Origin: Lacisediminihabitans sp040549525
GTDB taxonomy: Bacteria > Actinomycetota > Actinomycetes > Actinomycetales > Microbacteriaceae
Direction of reading: 5' to 3'
NCBI RefSeq assembly: GCF_040549525.1
Contig: NZ_JBEPTM010000008.1
Location: 58,391-122,390, forward strand
Length of the DNA stretch: 64,000 nucleotides
Part shown: piece by piece, positions 16,572 through 25,004 of the stretch
Layout of the letters: every line of letters begins with the position of its first letter
How positions within the stretch are numbered: the first letter of the stretch is position 1
The notes under the pieces: generated by a model
Databases searched by the model: none
The model's input: the letters and a program-made list of their open reading frames with translations, nothing else
Told to the model about the DNA's origin: nothing
Position numbers and translations under genes: made by a program

Positions 16572-16958
16572 ATGGCAAGAGTAAAGAGGGCCGTCAACGC
16601 CCACAAGAAGCGTCGGGTAATCCTCGAGCGCGCCAAGGGTTACCGCGGTCAGCGTTCGCGTCTGTACCGCAAGGCGAAGGAGCAGGTCACTCACTCCCTC
16701 GTCTACGCGTACCGTGACCGTCGTGCCCGCAAGGGTGACTTCCGTCGCCTGTGGATCCAGCGCATCAACGCGGCTTCCCGAGCGAACGGCCTCACCTACA
16801 ACCGCCTCATCCAGGGCCTGAACCTGGCCGGAGTGGGAGTGGACCGTCGCATCCTCGCCGACCTCGCCGTCACCGAGCCCGCCACGTTCGCGGCGCTCGT
16901 GGCCACCGCGAAGGCCGCTCTCCCGGCCGACACCTCCGCTCCGAAGGTGCTCGCGTAG
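16572..16958 (+). CDS. rplT: 50S ribosomal protein L20
   Basis: 128-residue L20, which binds 23S rRNA early in 50S assembly. MARVKRAVNAHKKRRVILERAKGYRGQRSR is the family start, and FRRLWIQRINAASRANGLTYNRLI the core. The last dozen residues (PADTSAPKVLA) are a lineage-specific tail. It is the last gene of the operon, followed by a clear terminator. L20 is a known autoregulator of this operon in other bacteria. Confidence 0.97.
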   Translation: MARVKRAVNAHKKRRVILERAKGYRGQRSRLYRKAKEQVTHSLVYAYRDRRARKGDFRRLWIQRINAASRANGLTYNRLIQGLNLAGVGVDRRILADLAVTEPATFAALVATAKAALPADTSAPKVLA

Positions 16959-16976
16959 CCCGCAGTCGTTCTGTCT

Positions 16977-17009
16977 CGAAGGCCCTCGCGCGCTGCGCGG
17001 GGGCCTTCG
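16977..17009 (+). terminator. Rho-independent-like terminator after rplT
   Basis: CGAAGGCCC pairs with GGGCCTTCG across a GC-rich loop 18 nt after the rplT stop. The following T-tract is weak, as is common in high-GC actinobacteria. Confidence 0.75.
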
Positions 17010-17177
17010 TGCTGCCCGCGACTGTAAACCGCGCGCCGAGCCTTTACGAATGTTCCCGTTTGTCAGGTATGGGCCTCGTCGAGCTGGCCCGATCCTGACG
17101 AAGGGGAACACTCGAGAGGGGGCCGACATATACGCGCCGGGGAATCCGACCTCCACGGGTAATTCAGGTCGCCAGAA

Positions 17178-17183
17178 TAGACT
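17178..17183 (+). promoter_or_regulatory. -10 box TAGACT, leaderless start of the TrmH-family gene
   Basis: TAGACT ends 6 nt before the GTG at 17190; no ribosome-binding site is present, consistent with a leaderless transcript. Confidence 0.6.
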
Positions 17184-17189
17184 GCTCCC

Positions 17190-17996
17190 GTGCTAGATAA
17201 TCCCCGTTCGCCGCGAGTCAGAGGCGTTGCCAAGCTCGCGAAGCGCGAGGGCAGAATCTCCAGCGGGCAGTTTCTGCTCGAGGGTCCCCAGTCCGTTGCG
17301 GAGGCGCTGACGTTCCGTCCAGAGCTCGTCGTCGAGCTGTTCGCGACGCCGACCGCCCTCGACCGGTACACCGACATCGCGCAGCGCGCAGAGGATGCCG
17401 GCATCGACGTGGAATTCGTCACCGAGCAGGTGCTCGACACGATGGCTGACACCGTCACCCCCCAGGGGATCATCGCGGTCTGTCGCCAGTTCCCCACCTC
17501 GCTCAAAGACATCCTGGCCGCGCAGCCGAAGCTGATCGCGATTCTCGAAGAGGTGCGCGATCCGGGTAACGCCGGCACGATCATCCGGGCGGCGGATGCC
17601 GCGGGAGCGGATGCGGTCATCCTCACCGGCCGGAGCGTCGACCTCTACAATCCCAAAGTCGTGCGCGCATCGACGGGCTCGATCTTCCACGTTCCCGTTG
17701 CGGTCGGAGTGGAGCTCGAGGCCGTGCTTCTCAAAGTGCAGCAGGCAGGGCTCACCGTGCTGGCGGCGGACATCAAGGGGGAGGACCTCCTTGCTGCCCG
17801 GGTCGACGGCGTGCTCGACTCGCCGACCGCGTGGCTCTTCGGCAACGAGGCCCGTGGCCTGTCGGACGAGCATTTCGCGCTCGCGGACCGGGCGATCACC
17901 GTGCCCATCTACGGCCACGCGGAATCGATGAACCTCGCGACCGCCGCTTCGGTGTGCCTCTACGAGAGTGCCTTCGCTCAGCGGAGTGGGCAATAG
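17190..17996 (+). CDS. TrmH/SpoU family RNA 2'-O-methyltransferase
   Basis: 268-residue SPOUT methyltransferase. An N-terminal substrate-binding domain (KREGRISSGQFLLEGPQSVAEAL) is followed by the SpoU catalytic domain with motif 1 RDPGNAGTIIRAADAAGA, motif 2 LFGNEARGLSDE and motif 3 SMNLATAASVCLYE. These form the knotted SAM site. Location between rplT and pheST is typical for actinobacteria. Substrate may be 23S rRNA or tRNA; it cannot be set by reading. Confidence 0.9.
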   Translation: MLDNPRSPRVRGVAKLAKREGRISSGQFLLEGPQSVAEALTFRPELVVELFATPTALDRYTDIAQRAEDAGIDVEFVTEQVLDTMADTVTPQGIIAVCRQFPTSLKDILAAQPKLIAILEEVRDPGNAGTIIRAADAAGADAVILTGRSVDLYNPKVVRASTGSIFHVPVAVGVELEAVLLKVQQAGLTVLAADIKGEDLLAARVDGVLDSPTAWLFGNEARGLSDEHFALADRAITVPIYGHAESMNLATAASVCLYESAFAQRSGQ

Positions 17997-18092
17997 CTCA
18001 GCCGTAAATTCGCCGCGTCGGTGTGCTCGGCCGAACGCTAACGATCACGCAACCCTTTGACCCTCGATGGGAGTGGAGGGTCTCGTCTCCCC

Positions 18093-18098
18093 TATATT
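18093..18098 (+). promoter_or_regulatory. -10 box TATATT upstream of the glutamate-type ABC operon
   Basis: TATATT ends 7 nt before ATG 18106, with only a G-run between, suggesting a leaderless or near-leaderless transcript. Confidence 0.5.
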
Positions 18099-18105
18099 GG
18101 GGGGC

Positions 18106-18894
18106 ATGGAGACAAGCGCAAGCGAGCCCCCGACCTCGAACATCAGCGTGGTTCGAGGAGAACCACTGGTGATTCTCGACGGGGTGAACAAGCACTTCGG
18201 AGAACTCCACGTGCTCAACGACATCAACACCGTGGTCAACCGCGGCGAAGTCGTCGTCGTGATCGGACCGAGCGGATCGGGTAAGTCGACCCTCTGCCGG
18301 GCGATCAACCGGCTGGAGACCATCGACAGCGGAACGATCACCATCGACGGTGAACTCCTCCCAGAAGAGGGCTCCGAGCTTGCGCAGCTTCGAGCCGATG
18401 TCGGCATGGTGTTCCAGTCCTTCAACCTCTTCGCCCATAAGACGATCCTCGAGAACGTGACTCTCGCGCCGATCAAGGTGCGCAAGCTCTCTAAGGCCGA
18501 CGCCGACAAGCGCGGCATGGAGATGCTCGACCGCGTGGGCATCGCCGACCAGGCCGGCAAGATGCCCGCCCAGCTCTCTGGTGGCCAGCAGCAACGCGTC
18601 GCCATCGCCCGGTCGCTGGCCATGACGCCGAAGCTCATCCTGATGGATGAGCCGACCAGCGCGCTCGACCCGGAGATGATCAACGAGGTGCTCGACGTGA
18701 TGGTCGGCCTCGCAAAGGACGGCATGACCATGGTCGTCGTCACCCACGAGATGGGCTTCGCCCGCAAGGCCGCGGACCGCGTCCTCTTCATGGCCGCCGG
18801 CCGCATCGAGGAAGAAGCCACACCGGAGCAATTCTTCACGAATCCGCAGACCGCGCGCGCTCAGGACTTCCTGTCGAAGATCCTCGATCACTAG
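18106..18894 (+). CDS. gluA: Polar amino acid (glutamate-type) ABC transporter ATP-binding protein
   Basis: 262-residue ATPase of a PAAT-family importer. Walker A is GPSGSGKST (residues about 54-62), the Q-loop is VFQSFNLF, the signature LSGGQQQR, Walker B LILMDEP, and the switch His is in VVVTHEMGF. An N-terminal tail of about 20 residues precedes the domain. ATG 18106 is preferred to an upstream GTG/ATG because a TATATT box precedes it. It is first in the order ATPase, binding protein, permease, permease, as in gluABCD of corynebacteria. Specificity (glutamate or another polar amino acid) is inferred from the layout. Confidence 0.9.
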   Translation: METSASEPPTSNISVVRGEPLVILDGVNKHFGELHVLNDINTVVNRGEVVVVIGPSGSGKSTLCRAINRLETIDSGTITIDGELLPEEGSELAQLRADVGMVFQSFNLFAHKTILENVTLAPIKVRKLSKADADKRGMEMLDRVGIADQAGKMPAQLSGGQQQRVAIARSLAMTPKLILMDEPTSALDPEMINEVLDVMVGLAKDGMTMVVVTHEMGFARKAADRVLFMAAGRIEEEATPEQFFTNPQTARAQDFLSKILDH

Positions 18895-18936
18895 ACCCAC
18901 CCGCACCCCATCACAGCACGAGAGAGGTACGAATCC

Positions 18937-19797
18937 ATGAAGAAGAGAATGCTGTCCGTCATCGGACTAGCCGCAGCATCCATGCTCATCCTGGCCGGAT
19001 GTGCCGGCACTGACGAGCCGGCCGCAGACCCCAAGCCGGTCGCCAGCTTCGCCGCCGGCAGCACGATGGCGAAACTGGCCGAAGCCGGCAAGATCACCAT
19101 CGGCACCAAGTTCGACCAGCCGCTGTTCGGGCTCAAGGGACCGGATGGCCCCGTCGGCTTCGACGTAGAGATCGGCAAGCTCATTGCGGCCAGCCTGGGC
19201 ATCAAGGCCTCTGACATCACCTTCACCGAGACCGTCTCCGCCAACCGCGAGCCCTTCATCGAATCCGGGCAGGTGGATCTGGTGATCGCTACCTACACGA
19301 TCAATGACAAGCGCAAGGAGGTCGTCTCTTTCGCCGGGCCGTACTACTCGGCCGGCCAGTCCATCCTGGTGAAGGCCGACAACAACTCGATCAAGTCCGA
19401 GAAAGACCTGGTCGGGCAGCCGGTGTGCTCGGTGACCGGCTCGACCCCGGCCGCGAAGCTCGCCGAGATCGGCGCCAAGCCGCTGCTCACCGACACCTAC
19501 TCCAACTGCCTCGAGCCGCTTCGTTCGGGTGCGGTAGTGGCGGTCAGCACCGACAACGTGATCCTCGCCGGCCTCGCCGCGCAGAACGAGGGGGAGTTCA
19601 AGATCGCGGGCAAGCCGTTCACGGAGGAGCCCTACGGAATCGGGCTCAAGCACGACGATAGTGACTTCCGTACCTTCATCAACGATGTGCTCACCAAGGC
19701 ATACAAAGACGGAAGCTACAAGAAAGCATGGGAGGACACCGCCGGCAAGGTTCTGCCCTATGTCGCCCCTCCCGCAGTAGACAACTACTCGCTGTAA
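18937..19797 (+). CDS. gluB: Amino acid ABC transporter substrate-binding lipoprotein
   Basis: 286-residue extracellular solute-binding protein of family 3. The signal peptide MKKRMLSVIGLAAASMLILAGC ends with lipobox LAGC, so it is anchored to the outer face of the membrane through the cysteine at about residue 22. TIGTKFDQPLFGLKG, GFDVEIGKLIAASLG and FAGPYYSAGQSILV are the usual SBP-3 segments. AGAGAGG precedes ATG 18937. It follows the ATPase gene by 42 bp and is separated from the permeases by a strong hairpin. Confidence 0.9.
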   Translation: MKKRMLSVIGLAAASMLILAGCAGTDEPAADPKPVASFAAGSTMAKLAEAGKITIGTKFDQPLFGLKGPDGPVGFDVEIGKLIAASLGIKASDITFTETVSANREPFIESGQVDLVIATYTINDKRKEVVSFAGPYYSAGQSILVKADNNSIKSEKDLVGQPVCSVTGSTPAAKLAEIGAKPLLTDTYSNCLEPLRSGAVVAVSTDNVILAGLAAQNEGEFKIAGKPFTEEPYGIGLKHDDSDFRTFINDVLTKAYKDGSYKKAWEDTAGKVLPYVAPPAVDNYSL

Positions 19798-19811
19798 GCG
19801 ATTCATCGCCC

Positions 19812-19851
19812 ATCGGGGTGGTTGGCTGCCGCGGCGGCTCACCACCCCGAT
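19812..19851 (+). promoter_or_regulatory. Intercistronic hairpin between binding-protein and permease genes
   Basis: An 11-bp perfect inverted repeat, ATCGGGGTGGT with ACCACCCCGAT, around an 18-nt GC-rich loop, and no T-run after it. It is placed between gluB and gluC, where such hairpins usually stabilise the upstream mRNA or reduce permease expression. Confidence 0.65.
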
Positions 19852-19876
19852 CCACGACTCTCGACGGGAACGATCC

Positions 19877-20524
19877 ATGAACGCGGTGATCGACAACCTG
19901 CCCTTGTACCTGCAGGGGTTCGGCGTCACGCTGTCTCTGTTCGTCATTGCCGGTGTCTCCGCGATCGTCCTCGGCACCATCGTCGCGGCGATGCGCATCT
20001 CCCCGGTCGCGGGGCTCCGCGGAGCGGCAGCCGCCTACACCGAGATACTGCGGAACACGCCGCTCACGCTCGTTCTGCTGTTCTTCGCATTCGTTCTTCC
20101 ACAGCTCACCCCCCGGATACCGTACTTTCCGGCGGCTTTGGTGGGGCTCACCCTCTACACCGCGCCCTTCGTCGCAGAGGCACTCCGCTCCGGCGTCAAC
20201 GGCGTGCCGATCGGGCAGGCGGAGGCGGCACGCAGCCTCGGCATGGGCTTCGGTCAGGCGCTCACGCTCATCATCCTTCCCCAGGCCTTCCGCATGGTGA
20301 TCCCGCCCCTGGTGAACGTGCTCGTCGCCCTGGCCAAGAACACCTCGGTCGCGGGCGGATTCTTCGTAGCGGAACTCTTCACCGTGGGCAAGGCGCTCGC
20401 CAACGCGAACGGCAACTCGATAGTCCCGATCCTGCTCGGCGTCGCCTTCTTCTACCTGGTGATCACGATCCCGCTCGGAATCCTCTCGTCACGACTGGAA
20501 AAGAGATGGGTGGTTGCCCGATGA
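19877..20524 (+). CDS. gluC: Amino acid ABC transporter permease (first)
   Basis: 215-residue inner-membrane permease of the HisMQ/GlnP type with about five TM helices. The EAA loop that contacts the ATPase is GQAEAARSLGMGFGQALTLIILPQA. ILRNTPLTLVLLFF is the usual TM3 region. The stop overlaps the next gene as ATGA, so the two permeases are translationally coupled and probably form a heterodimer. Confidence 0.9.
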   Translation: MNAVIDNLPLYLQGFGVTLSLFVIAGVSAIVLGTIVAAMRISPVAGLRGAAAAYTEILRNTPLTLVLLFFAFVLPQLTPRIPYFPAALVGLTLYTAPFVAEALRSGVNGVPIGQAEAARSLGMGFGQALTLIILPQAFRMVIPPLVNVLVALAKNTSVAGGFFVAELFTVGKALANANGNSIVPILLGVAFFYLVITIPLGILSSRLEKRWVVAR

Positions 20525-21339
20525 CCTCCTCGGTGCTGTTCGACTCTCCCGGCCCGAAGGCCCGGCGTCGATCGCTGATCTTCTCGATAGTCGCCATCAT
20601 CATCGTGGCGGGGGTGCTGCTCTGGGCCGTGCTGACGCTCGCCGCTCCGCGCCAGTCCTCCGGCATCACGCTCCCCGGTTCGCTCGATTCGAGTCGTTGG
20701 GACATCTTCCTCGATCCGCGGGTCTGGCGGGACATCGGCCTTGGCGTGCTTGCGACCCTCCGCGCGGCCGCGGTAGCCGCGGCGCTGGCGCTCGCCATCG
20801 GCGTCGGCTTCGCCACCCTCCGAACCTCGGTCTTCGCGTGGGTGCGGGTGCCCGCCACCGTTGTGCTCGAGTTCTTCCGCGGTATGCCGGTGCTCCTGCT
20901 GATGCTGTTCATTCTGCTGGCGAGCTCTTTCGGTGCTTTCTGGGCTGTGGTGCTCGGCCTCGCGCTCTACAACGGTGCGATCATCGGCGAGATCCTGCGA
21001 GCCGGTCTGGCCTCGCTTCCTCGCGGCCAGCGCGAGGCGGGCCTGAGCCTCGGTCTCACGCGCCTTCAGACGAAGACCATGATCGAATTCCCCCAGGCGT
21101 TCCGGCAGATGTTGCCCGTGATCGTGGCCCAGCTGGTTGTCCTGCTCAAGGACACGAGTCTCGGCTACATCGTGGGGTACAACGAATTGATCCGCACGAC
21201 GATGAACAGCATGTCGAGCTTCTACGGCAACCGCTACCTTCTCTCACTCTTCATCGTCACGTTGGTGATCTACCTCGCGATCAACCTGTCGCTGTCTGCT
21301 TTCGCCCGTCGCCTCGCGCGCAAGCGGGTCTCCCGCTAG
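20521..21339 (+). CDS. gluD: Amino acid ABC transporter permease (second)
   Basis: 272-residue HisMQ-type permease with a longer N-terminus: a TM at about 18-43, an external stretch of about 45 residues, then the core domain. FFRGMPVLLLMLFILL and the EAA loop GQREAGLSLGLTRLQTKTMIEFPQA are clear. It starts at ATG 20521 overlapping the first permease. It is the last gene of the importer; a small hairpin follows. Confidence 0.9.
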   Translation: MTSSVLFDSPGPKARRRSLIFSIVAIIIVAGVLLWAVLTLAAPRQSSGITLPGSLDSSRWDIFLDPRVWRDIGLGVLATLRAAAVAAALALAIGVGFATLRTSVFAWVRVPATVVLEFFRGMPVLLLMLFILLASSFGAFWAVVLGLALYNGAIIGEILRAGLASLPRGQREAGLSLGLTRLQTKTMIEFPQAFRQMLPVIVAQLVVLLKDTSLGYIVGYNELIRTTMNSMSSFYGNRYLLSLFIVTLVIYLAINLSLSAFARRLARKRVSR

Positions 21340-21343
21340 CTCC

Positions 21344-21359
21344 GGCCGATGCCTCGGCC
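21344..21359 (+). terminator. Weak hairpin after the ABC operon
   Basis: GGCCGA-TGCC-TCGGCC directly after the permease stop and before pheS. The stem is only 6 bp and there is no real T-run, so termination is uncertain. Confidence 0.35.
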
Positions 21360-21382
21360 CATTGGCATTAAGCTTGGGACCC

Positions 21383-22438
21383 GTGTCAGACCCCACCACT
21401 CCGCCGCCCCCGTCGATCTCCGAATCCACGGTCGGTGCCGCTCTCGACGCGGCGCTCGACGCCATCTCGAACGCGTCAGACGTGACCGCGCTCAAGCGGG
21501 TGAAGACCGAGCACCTCGGTGAGGCGTCCCTGCTCGCGAAGCTCAACGCCACGCTCCGGGATGTCGCGCCCGCTGACAAGGCCGCCTTCGGAAAGCTCGT
21601 CGGTCAGGCCCGCGGTCGCGCAAACCAGGCCTTCGCCGCGCGGGAGTCCGAGCTCTTCGCCGCGGAGGAGACCGCGCGCCTCGCGGCGGAGGCGGTGGAT
21701 GTCACGGCCGTGGCGTCCCGCTGGACACCGGGCGCGCGTCATCCGCTCAATCTCCTGCAGGAGTACATCGCCGACGTCTTCGTCGGCATGGGCTGGGAGG
21801 TGGCCGAGGGGCCCGAACTCGAGAACGAGTGGTTCAACTTCGACGCCCTCAACTTCGACGAGGACCACCCGGCCCGGGCGATGCAGGACACCTTCTTCGT
21901 CGAGCCGGTCGACTCCCACCTCGTGCTGCGCACCCAGACCAGCCCGGTGCAGATCCGCTCGCTGCTCACCCGGGAGCTCCCGGTGTACGTGATCTCGCCC
22001 GGAAAGGTGTTCCGCACCGACGAGCTCGACGCGACGCACACTCCGGTGTTCCACCAGGTGGAGGGCATCGCCATCGACAAGGGGCTCACCATGGCGCACC
22101 TGCGCGGCACGCTCGAGCACTTCGCGCGCATCATGTTCGGGCCGGAGGCGAAGATCCGCCTGCGCCCCAACTACTTCCCCTTCACCGAGCCGAGCGCCGA
22201 GATGGACGTCTGGCAGCCGAACGCCAAGGGCGGCGCGCGCTGGGTCGAGTGGGGCGGCTGCGGCATGGTCAACCGGAACGTTCTGCGGGCGGCGGGTATC
22301 GATCCGGACGAGTACCAGGGCTTCGCCTTCGGCATGGGGATCGAGCGCACCCTGCAGTTCCGTAATGATCTCAACGACATGCGCGACATGGTCGAGGGCG
22401 ACATCCGCTTCTCCCAGCAGTTCGGAATGGTGGTCTGA
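21383..22438 (+). CDS. pheS: Phenylalanine-tRNA ligase alpha subunit
   Basis: 351-residue class II synthetase catalytic subunit. An N-terminal coiled coil (about 15-95) precedes the catalytic core: motif 1 region ARHPLNLLQEYIADVF, motif 2 GKVFRTDELDATHTPVFHQVEG, and motif 3 GFAFGMGIERTLQF. I use GTG 21383 (MSDPTTPPPPS); a TTG at 21362 would add 7 residues. TAAGCT lies 8 nt upstream of the GTG and there is no ribosome site. The stop overlaps pheT as TGATG. Confidence 0.95.
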   Translation: MSDPTTPPPPSISESTVGAALDAALDAISNASDVTALKRVKTEHLGEASLLAKLNATLRDVAPADKAAFGKLVGQARGRANQAFAARESELFAAEETARLAAEAVDVTAVASRWTPGARHPLNLLQEYIADVFVGMGWEVAEGPELENEWFNFDALNFDEDHPARAMQDTFFVEPVDSHLVLRTQTSPVQIRSLLTRELPVYVISPGKVFRTDELDATHTPVFHQVEGIAIDKGLTMAHLRGTLEHFARIMFGPEAKIRLRPNYFPFTEPSAEMDVWQPNAKGGARWVEWGGCGMVNRNVLRAAGIDPDEYQGFAFGMGIERTLQFRNDLNDMRDMVEGDIRFSQQFGMVV

Positions 22439-24960
22439 TGCGCGTCCCGATCTCCTGGCTCCGCGAGTTCGTCGACGTTCCGCTCGACGTCACTCCCGAC
22501 GAGGTGCACGCCGCGCTCGTGAGCGTGGGCTTCGAGGAAGAGACCATCCACGACTTCGGTCTCAGTGGGCCGATCGTCGTCGGCAGGGTGCTCGAGTTCA
22601 CCCCCGAGCCGCAGAGCAACGGCAAGACCATCAACTGGTGCCAGGTGGATGTCGGCGAGGCCGAGCCCCGAGGAATCGTCTGCGGGGCCCACAACTTCAT
22701 CGTCGGAGACAAGGTCGTCGTCTCCCTGCCCGGGGCGATCCTGCCCGGCCCCTTCCCCATCGCCGCGCGCAAGACCTACGGGCATGTCTCCGACGGCATG
22801 ATCGCCTCGGCGCGCGAACTCGGACTCGGGGAGGAGCACGACGGCATCCTGCGCCTCGCCTCGCACGGCCTCGATCCTGAGGTGGGAGCGGATGCCACGG
22901 CCCTGCTCGGCCTCGACGACTGGGCCGTCGAGATCAACGTCACCCCCGACCGTGGCTACGCGTTCTCCATCCGCGGCGTCGCCCGCGAGTACGCGCACGC
23001 CACCGGTGCCGCCTTCCGCGACCCCGCCGTTCTCGGTGGTCGAGTCGCGAGCGACGACGGAGCCCGCGTATCGACACCCGGGTCGAGGCCCGCACCCGTA
23101 ATCGACGACCGCGCCCCCATCCGCGGCCGCGTCGGCTCCACGGTCTTCGTCACCCGCACGGTGCGCGGCATCGATGCCGGCCGCCCCACCCCGCCGTGGA
23201 TGATCGCGAGACTGAGCCTCGCCGGCATCCGCTCCATCTCGCTGGTCGTCGACATCACCAACTACGTGATGCTCGAGCTCGGCCAGCCGATCCACGGCTA
23301 CGACCTCGACGCTCTCAACGGCGGCCTCGTGGTGCGCCGCGCGCAGCCGGGCGAGAAGCTCGAGACCCTCGACGGGCAGGTGCGCACGCTGCACCCCCAG
23401 GACCTCCTCATCACCGACGACTCCGGGCCGATCGGCCTCGCCGGCGTGATGGGCGGAGGCTCCACCGAGATCGGTGCGACCACCACGAACGTTCTCGTCG
23501 AGGCGGCGAACTTCGACCCCGTGTCGATCGCCCGCTCCGCCCGCCGTCACAAACTGCCGAGTGAGGCGTCCCGCCGGTTCGAGCGCGGAGTCGATCCCGA
23601 GGTCGCGGATGCCGCAGCCGCCAGGGTCGTAGAACTGCTCGTGCAGCTCGCCGATGGACGGGCCGACGAGGAGAGCTCCCGCCTGTTCGAGGTCGCCCCG
23701 CGCGAGCCGATCATGCTGCCGGACGGCTACATCACGGGCCTGATCGGCGCCGACTACTCGGATGTCGAGATCCTGCGTTCGCTCACGGACATCGGCGGAT
23801 CGATCGAACCTGTCGATCACGCCCTGTCGGTGACCCCTCCGAGCTGGCGCCCTGACCTCACCGACAAGGCGACACTCGCCGAGGAGGTGGCTCGCATCGT
23901 GGGCTACGACCGCATCCCCGCGGTGCTTCCCACGGCCCCTCCGGGGCGCGGGCTCACGCGCGAGCAGCGTCTTCGCCGATCCGCGGCGCAGCTCCTCGCC
24001 TCCGCCGGTGCCACAGAGGTGCTCTCCTATCCCTTCGTGTCGAAGCGCGCCAACGACACCTTCGGCGCATCCCTCGCTGGAGTGGTCCCCGCCATCCGTC
24101 TGGCGAACCCGCTCGACGGCGAGGCGCCGTTCCTTCGCACGTCACTGCTTCCGGGGCTCATCGAGATCGCCCGCCGCAACCTCTCCCGCGGACTCGTTGA
24201 CCTCGCGCTCTACGAGATCGGATCGGTGTTCCGACCGGAGGCCGGCGTGCGGTACGGAAGCGGTGACCTGCCCTCGGGGATCATCCGCCCGACGAGCGCG
24301 GAGCTCGCAGACCTGCTCGGCAGCATCCCGCCTCAGCCCCTTCGCGTCGCGGCGCTGTTCACCGGCGCCGCGGTCTCGAAGCAGCCCGGCCAGCCCGCGA
24401 TCCAGCACGGCATCGCGGATGCGCTCGACTCGGCCCGCCAGGTCGGCCAGGCGCTCGGTGCCACGATCTCGGTCGCCACGGGCTCACACCACTCCCTGCA
24501 CCCGGGGCGCACCGCGGAGCTGTTCCTCGGCGATCGCAGCGTCGGATTCGCCGGCGAGCTCCTGCCGGCCCTCGCCGACGAACTCGACCTTCCCCGGGTC
24601 ACCGCGGTGCTCGAGCTCGAGCTCGGCCTGCTCATCGAACTGGCCGCCACCGAAGTGTCGCCAGGCACGATCGCCGCCTACCCCGCAGCGACCCAGGACC
24701 TCTCGCTCGTCCTCGGGGCCGACGTCCCGGCCGGCGAGGTGCTCACATCGATCGTCGAGGGCGCCGGCCCGCTGCTGGAGGTCGCACAGCTCGTGGACGA
24801 CTACCGTGGACAGGGCATCCCAGAGGGATCGAAGTCACTCACGTTCGCCCTGCGTTTCCGGGCCGCGGACCGCACGCTCACGGCGCCGGAGGCCACCGAG
24901 GCCAAGCTCGCCGGAGCCGCCCTCGCCGCCGAGCGATTCGGCGCGAGCATCCGCGAGTAG
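22438..24960 (+). CDS. pheT: Phenylalanine-tRNA ligase beta subunit
   Basis: 840-residue structural/editing subunit. In order: start domain MRVPISWLREFVDVPLD; OB-fold tRNA-binding domain (about 40-150); B3/B4 editing domain (about 225-390; NYVMLELGQPIHGYDLDALNGG); B5 domain (about 420-490); catalytic-like domain; and C-terminal anticodon-binding FDX domain ending near LRFRAADRTLTAPEATEAKLA. A Gly/Arg/Ser/Asp-rich segment at about residues 199-216, between the OB fold and B3/B4, looks like a translated REP-type palindrome. Otherwise complete and co-translated with pheS. Confidence 0.95.
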   Translation: MRVPISWLREFVDVPLDVTPDEVHAALVSVGFEEETIHDFGLSGPIVVGRVLEFTPEPQSNGKTINWCQVDVGEAEPRGIVCGAHNFIVGDKVVVSLPGAILPGPFPIAARKTYGHVSDGMIASARELGLGEEHDGILRLASHGLDPEVGADATALLGLDDWAVEINVTPDRGYAFSIRGVAREYAHATGAAFRDPAVLGGRVASDDGARVSTPGSRPAPVIDDRAPIRGRVGSTVFVTRTVRGIDAGRPTPPWMIARLSLAGIRSISLVVDITNYVMLELGQPIHGYDLDALNGGLVVRRAQPGEKLETLDGQVRTLHPQDLLITDDSGPIGLAGVMGGGSTEIGATTTNVLVEAANFDPVSIARSARRHKLPSEASRRFERGVDPEVADAAAARVVELLVQLADGRADEESSRLFEVAPREPIMLPDGYITGLIGADYSDVEILRSLTDIGGSIEPVDHALSVTPPSWRPDLTDKATLAEEVARIVGYDRIPAVLPTAPPGRGLTREQRLRRSAAQLLASAGATEVLSYPFVSKRANDTFGASLAGVVPAIRLANPLDGEAPFLRTSLLPGLIEIARRNLSRGLVDLALYEIGSVFRPEAGVRYGSGDLPSGIIRPTSAELADLLGSIPPQPLRVAALFTGAAVSKQPGQPAIQHGIADALDSARQVGQALGATISVATGSHHSLHPGRTAELFLGDRSVGFAGELLPALADELDLPRVTAVLELELGLLIELAATEVSPGTIAAYPAATQDLSLVLGADVPAGEVLTSIVEGAGPLLEVAQLVDDYRGQGIPEGSKSLTFALRFRAADRTLTAPEATEAKLAGAALAAERFGASIRE
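23035..23078. repeat. REP-like imperfect palindrome inside pheT
   Basis: GGTGGTCGAG (23035-23044) and TATCGACACC (23069-23078) bound a GC-rich middle. This resembles the intergenic GGTGGTCGAG...TATCGA-type palindromes I recall from Microbacteriaceae genomes. It is in frame with pheT and encodes a GGRVASDDGARVSTPG-like linker. Identification is by memory of the repeat type, not by alignment. Confidence 0.4.
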
Positions 24961-24972
24961 TGGGAGGCCGGT

Positions 24973-25004
24973 GGATGTCCGCTAGGCTCGAGCGGTGGAC
25001 ATCC
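24973..25004. promoter_or_regulatory. Inverted repeat spanning the promoter and start of the arg leader ORF
   Basis: GGATGTCC (24973-24980) and GGACATCC (24997-25004) are perfect 8-bp arms separated by 16 bp; the spacer contains the -10 box and the right arm covers the second and third leader codons. It could be an operator for a repressor of the arg operon. It does not look like an AT-rich ARG box. Confidence 0.45.
24983..24988 (+). promoter_or_regulatory. -10 box TAGGCT, leaderless start of the arg leader ORF
   Basis: TAGGCT ends 6 nt before GTG 24995. The same box and spacing precede three other genes here (13644, 50296 and 56255, all minus strand), which supports real transcription starting at this GTG. 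Confidence 0.6.

Noticed and set aside
21340..21382. Leader peptide or T-box before pheS
   Set aside because: Only 43 bp between genes; no Phe-rich ORF or T-box sequence.
22171..23820. 549-codon open frame on the minus strand opposite pheS/pheT
   Set aside because: Shadow of pheT; no recognisable domain and composition typical of antisense GC-rich frames.
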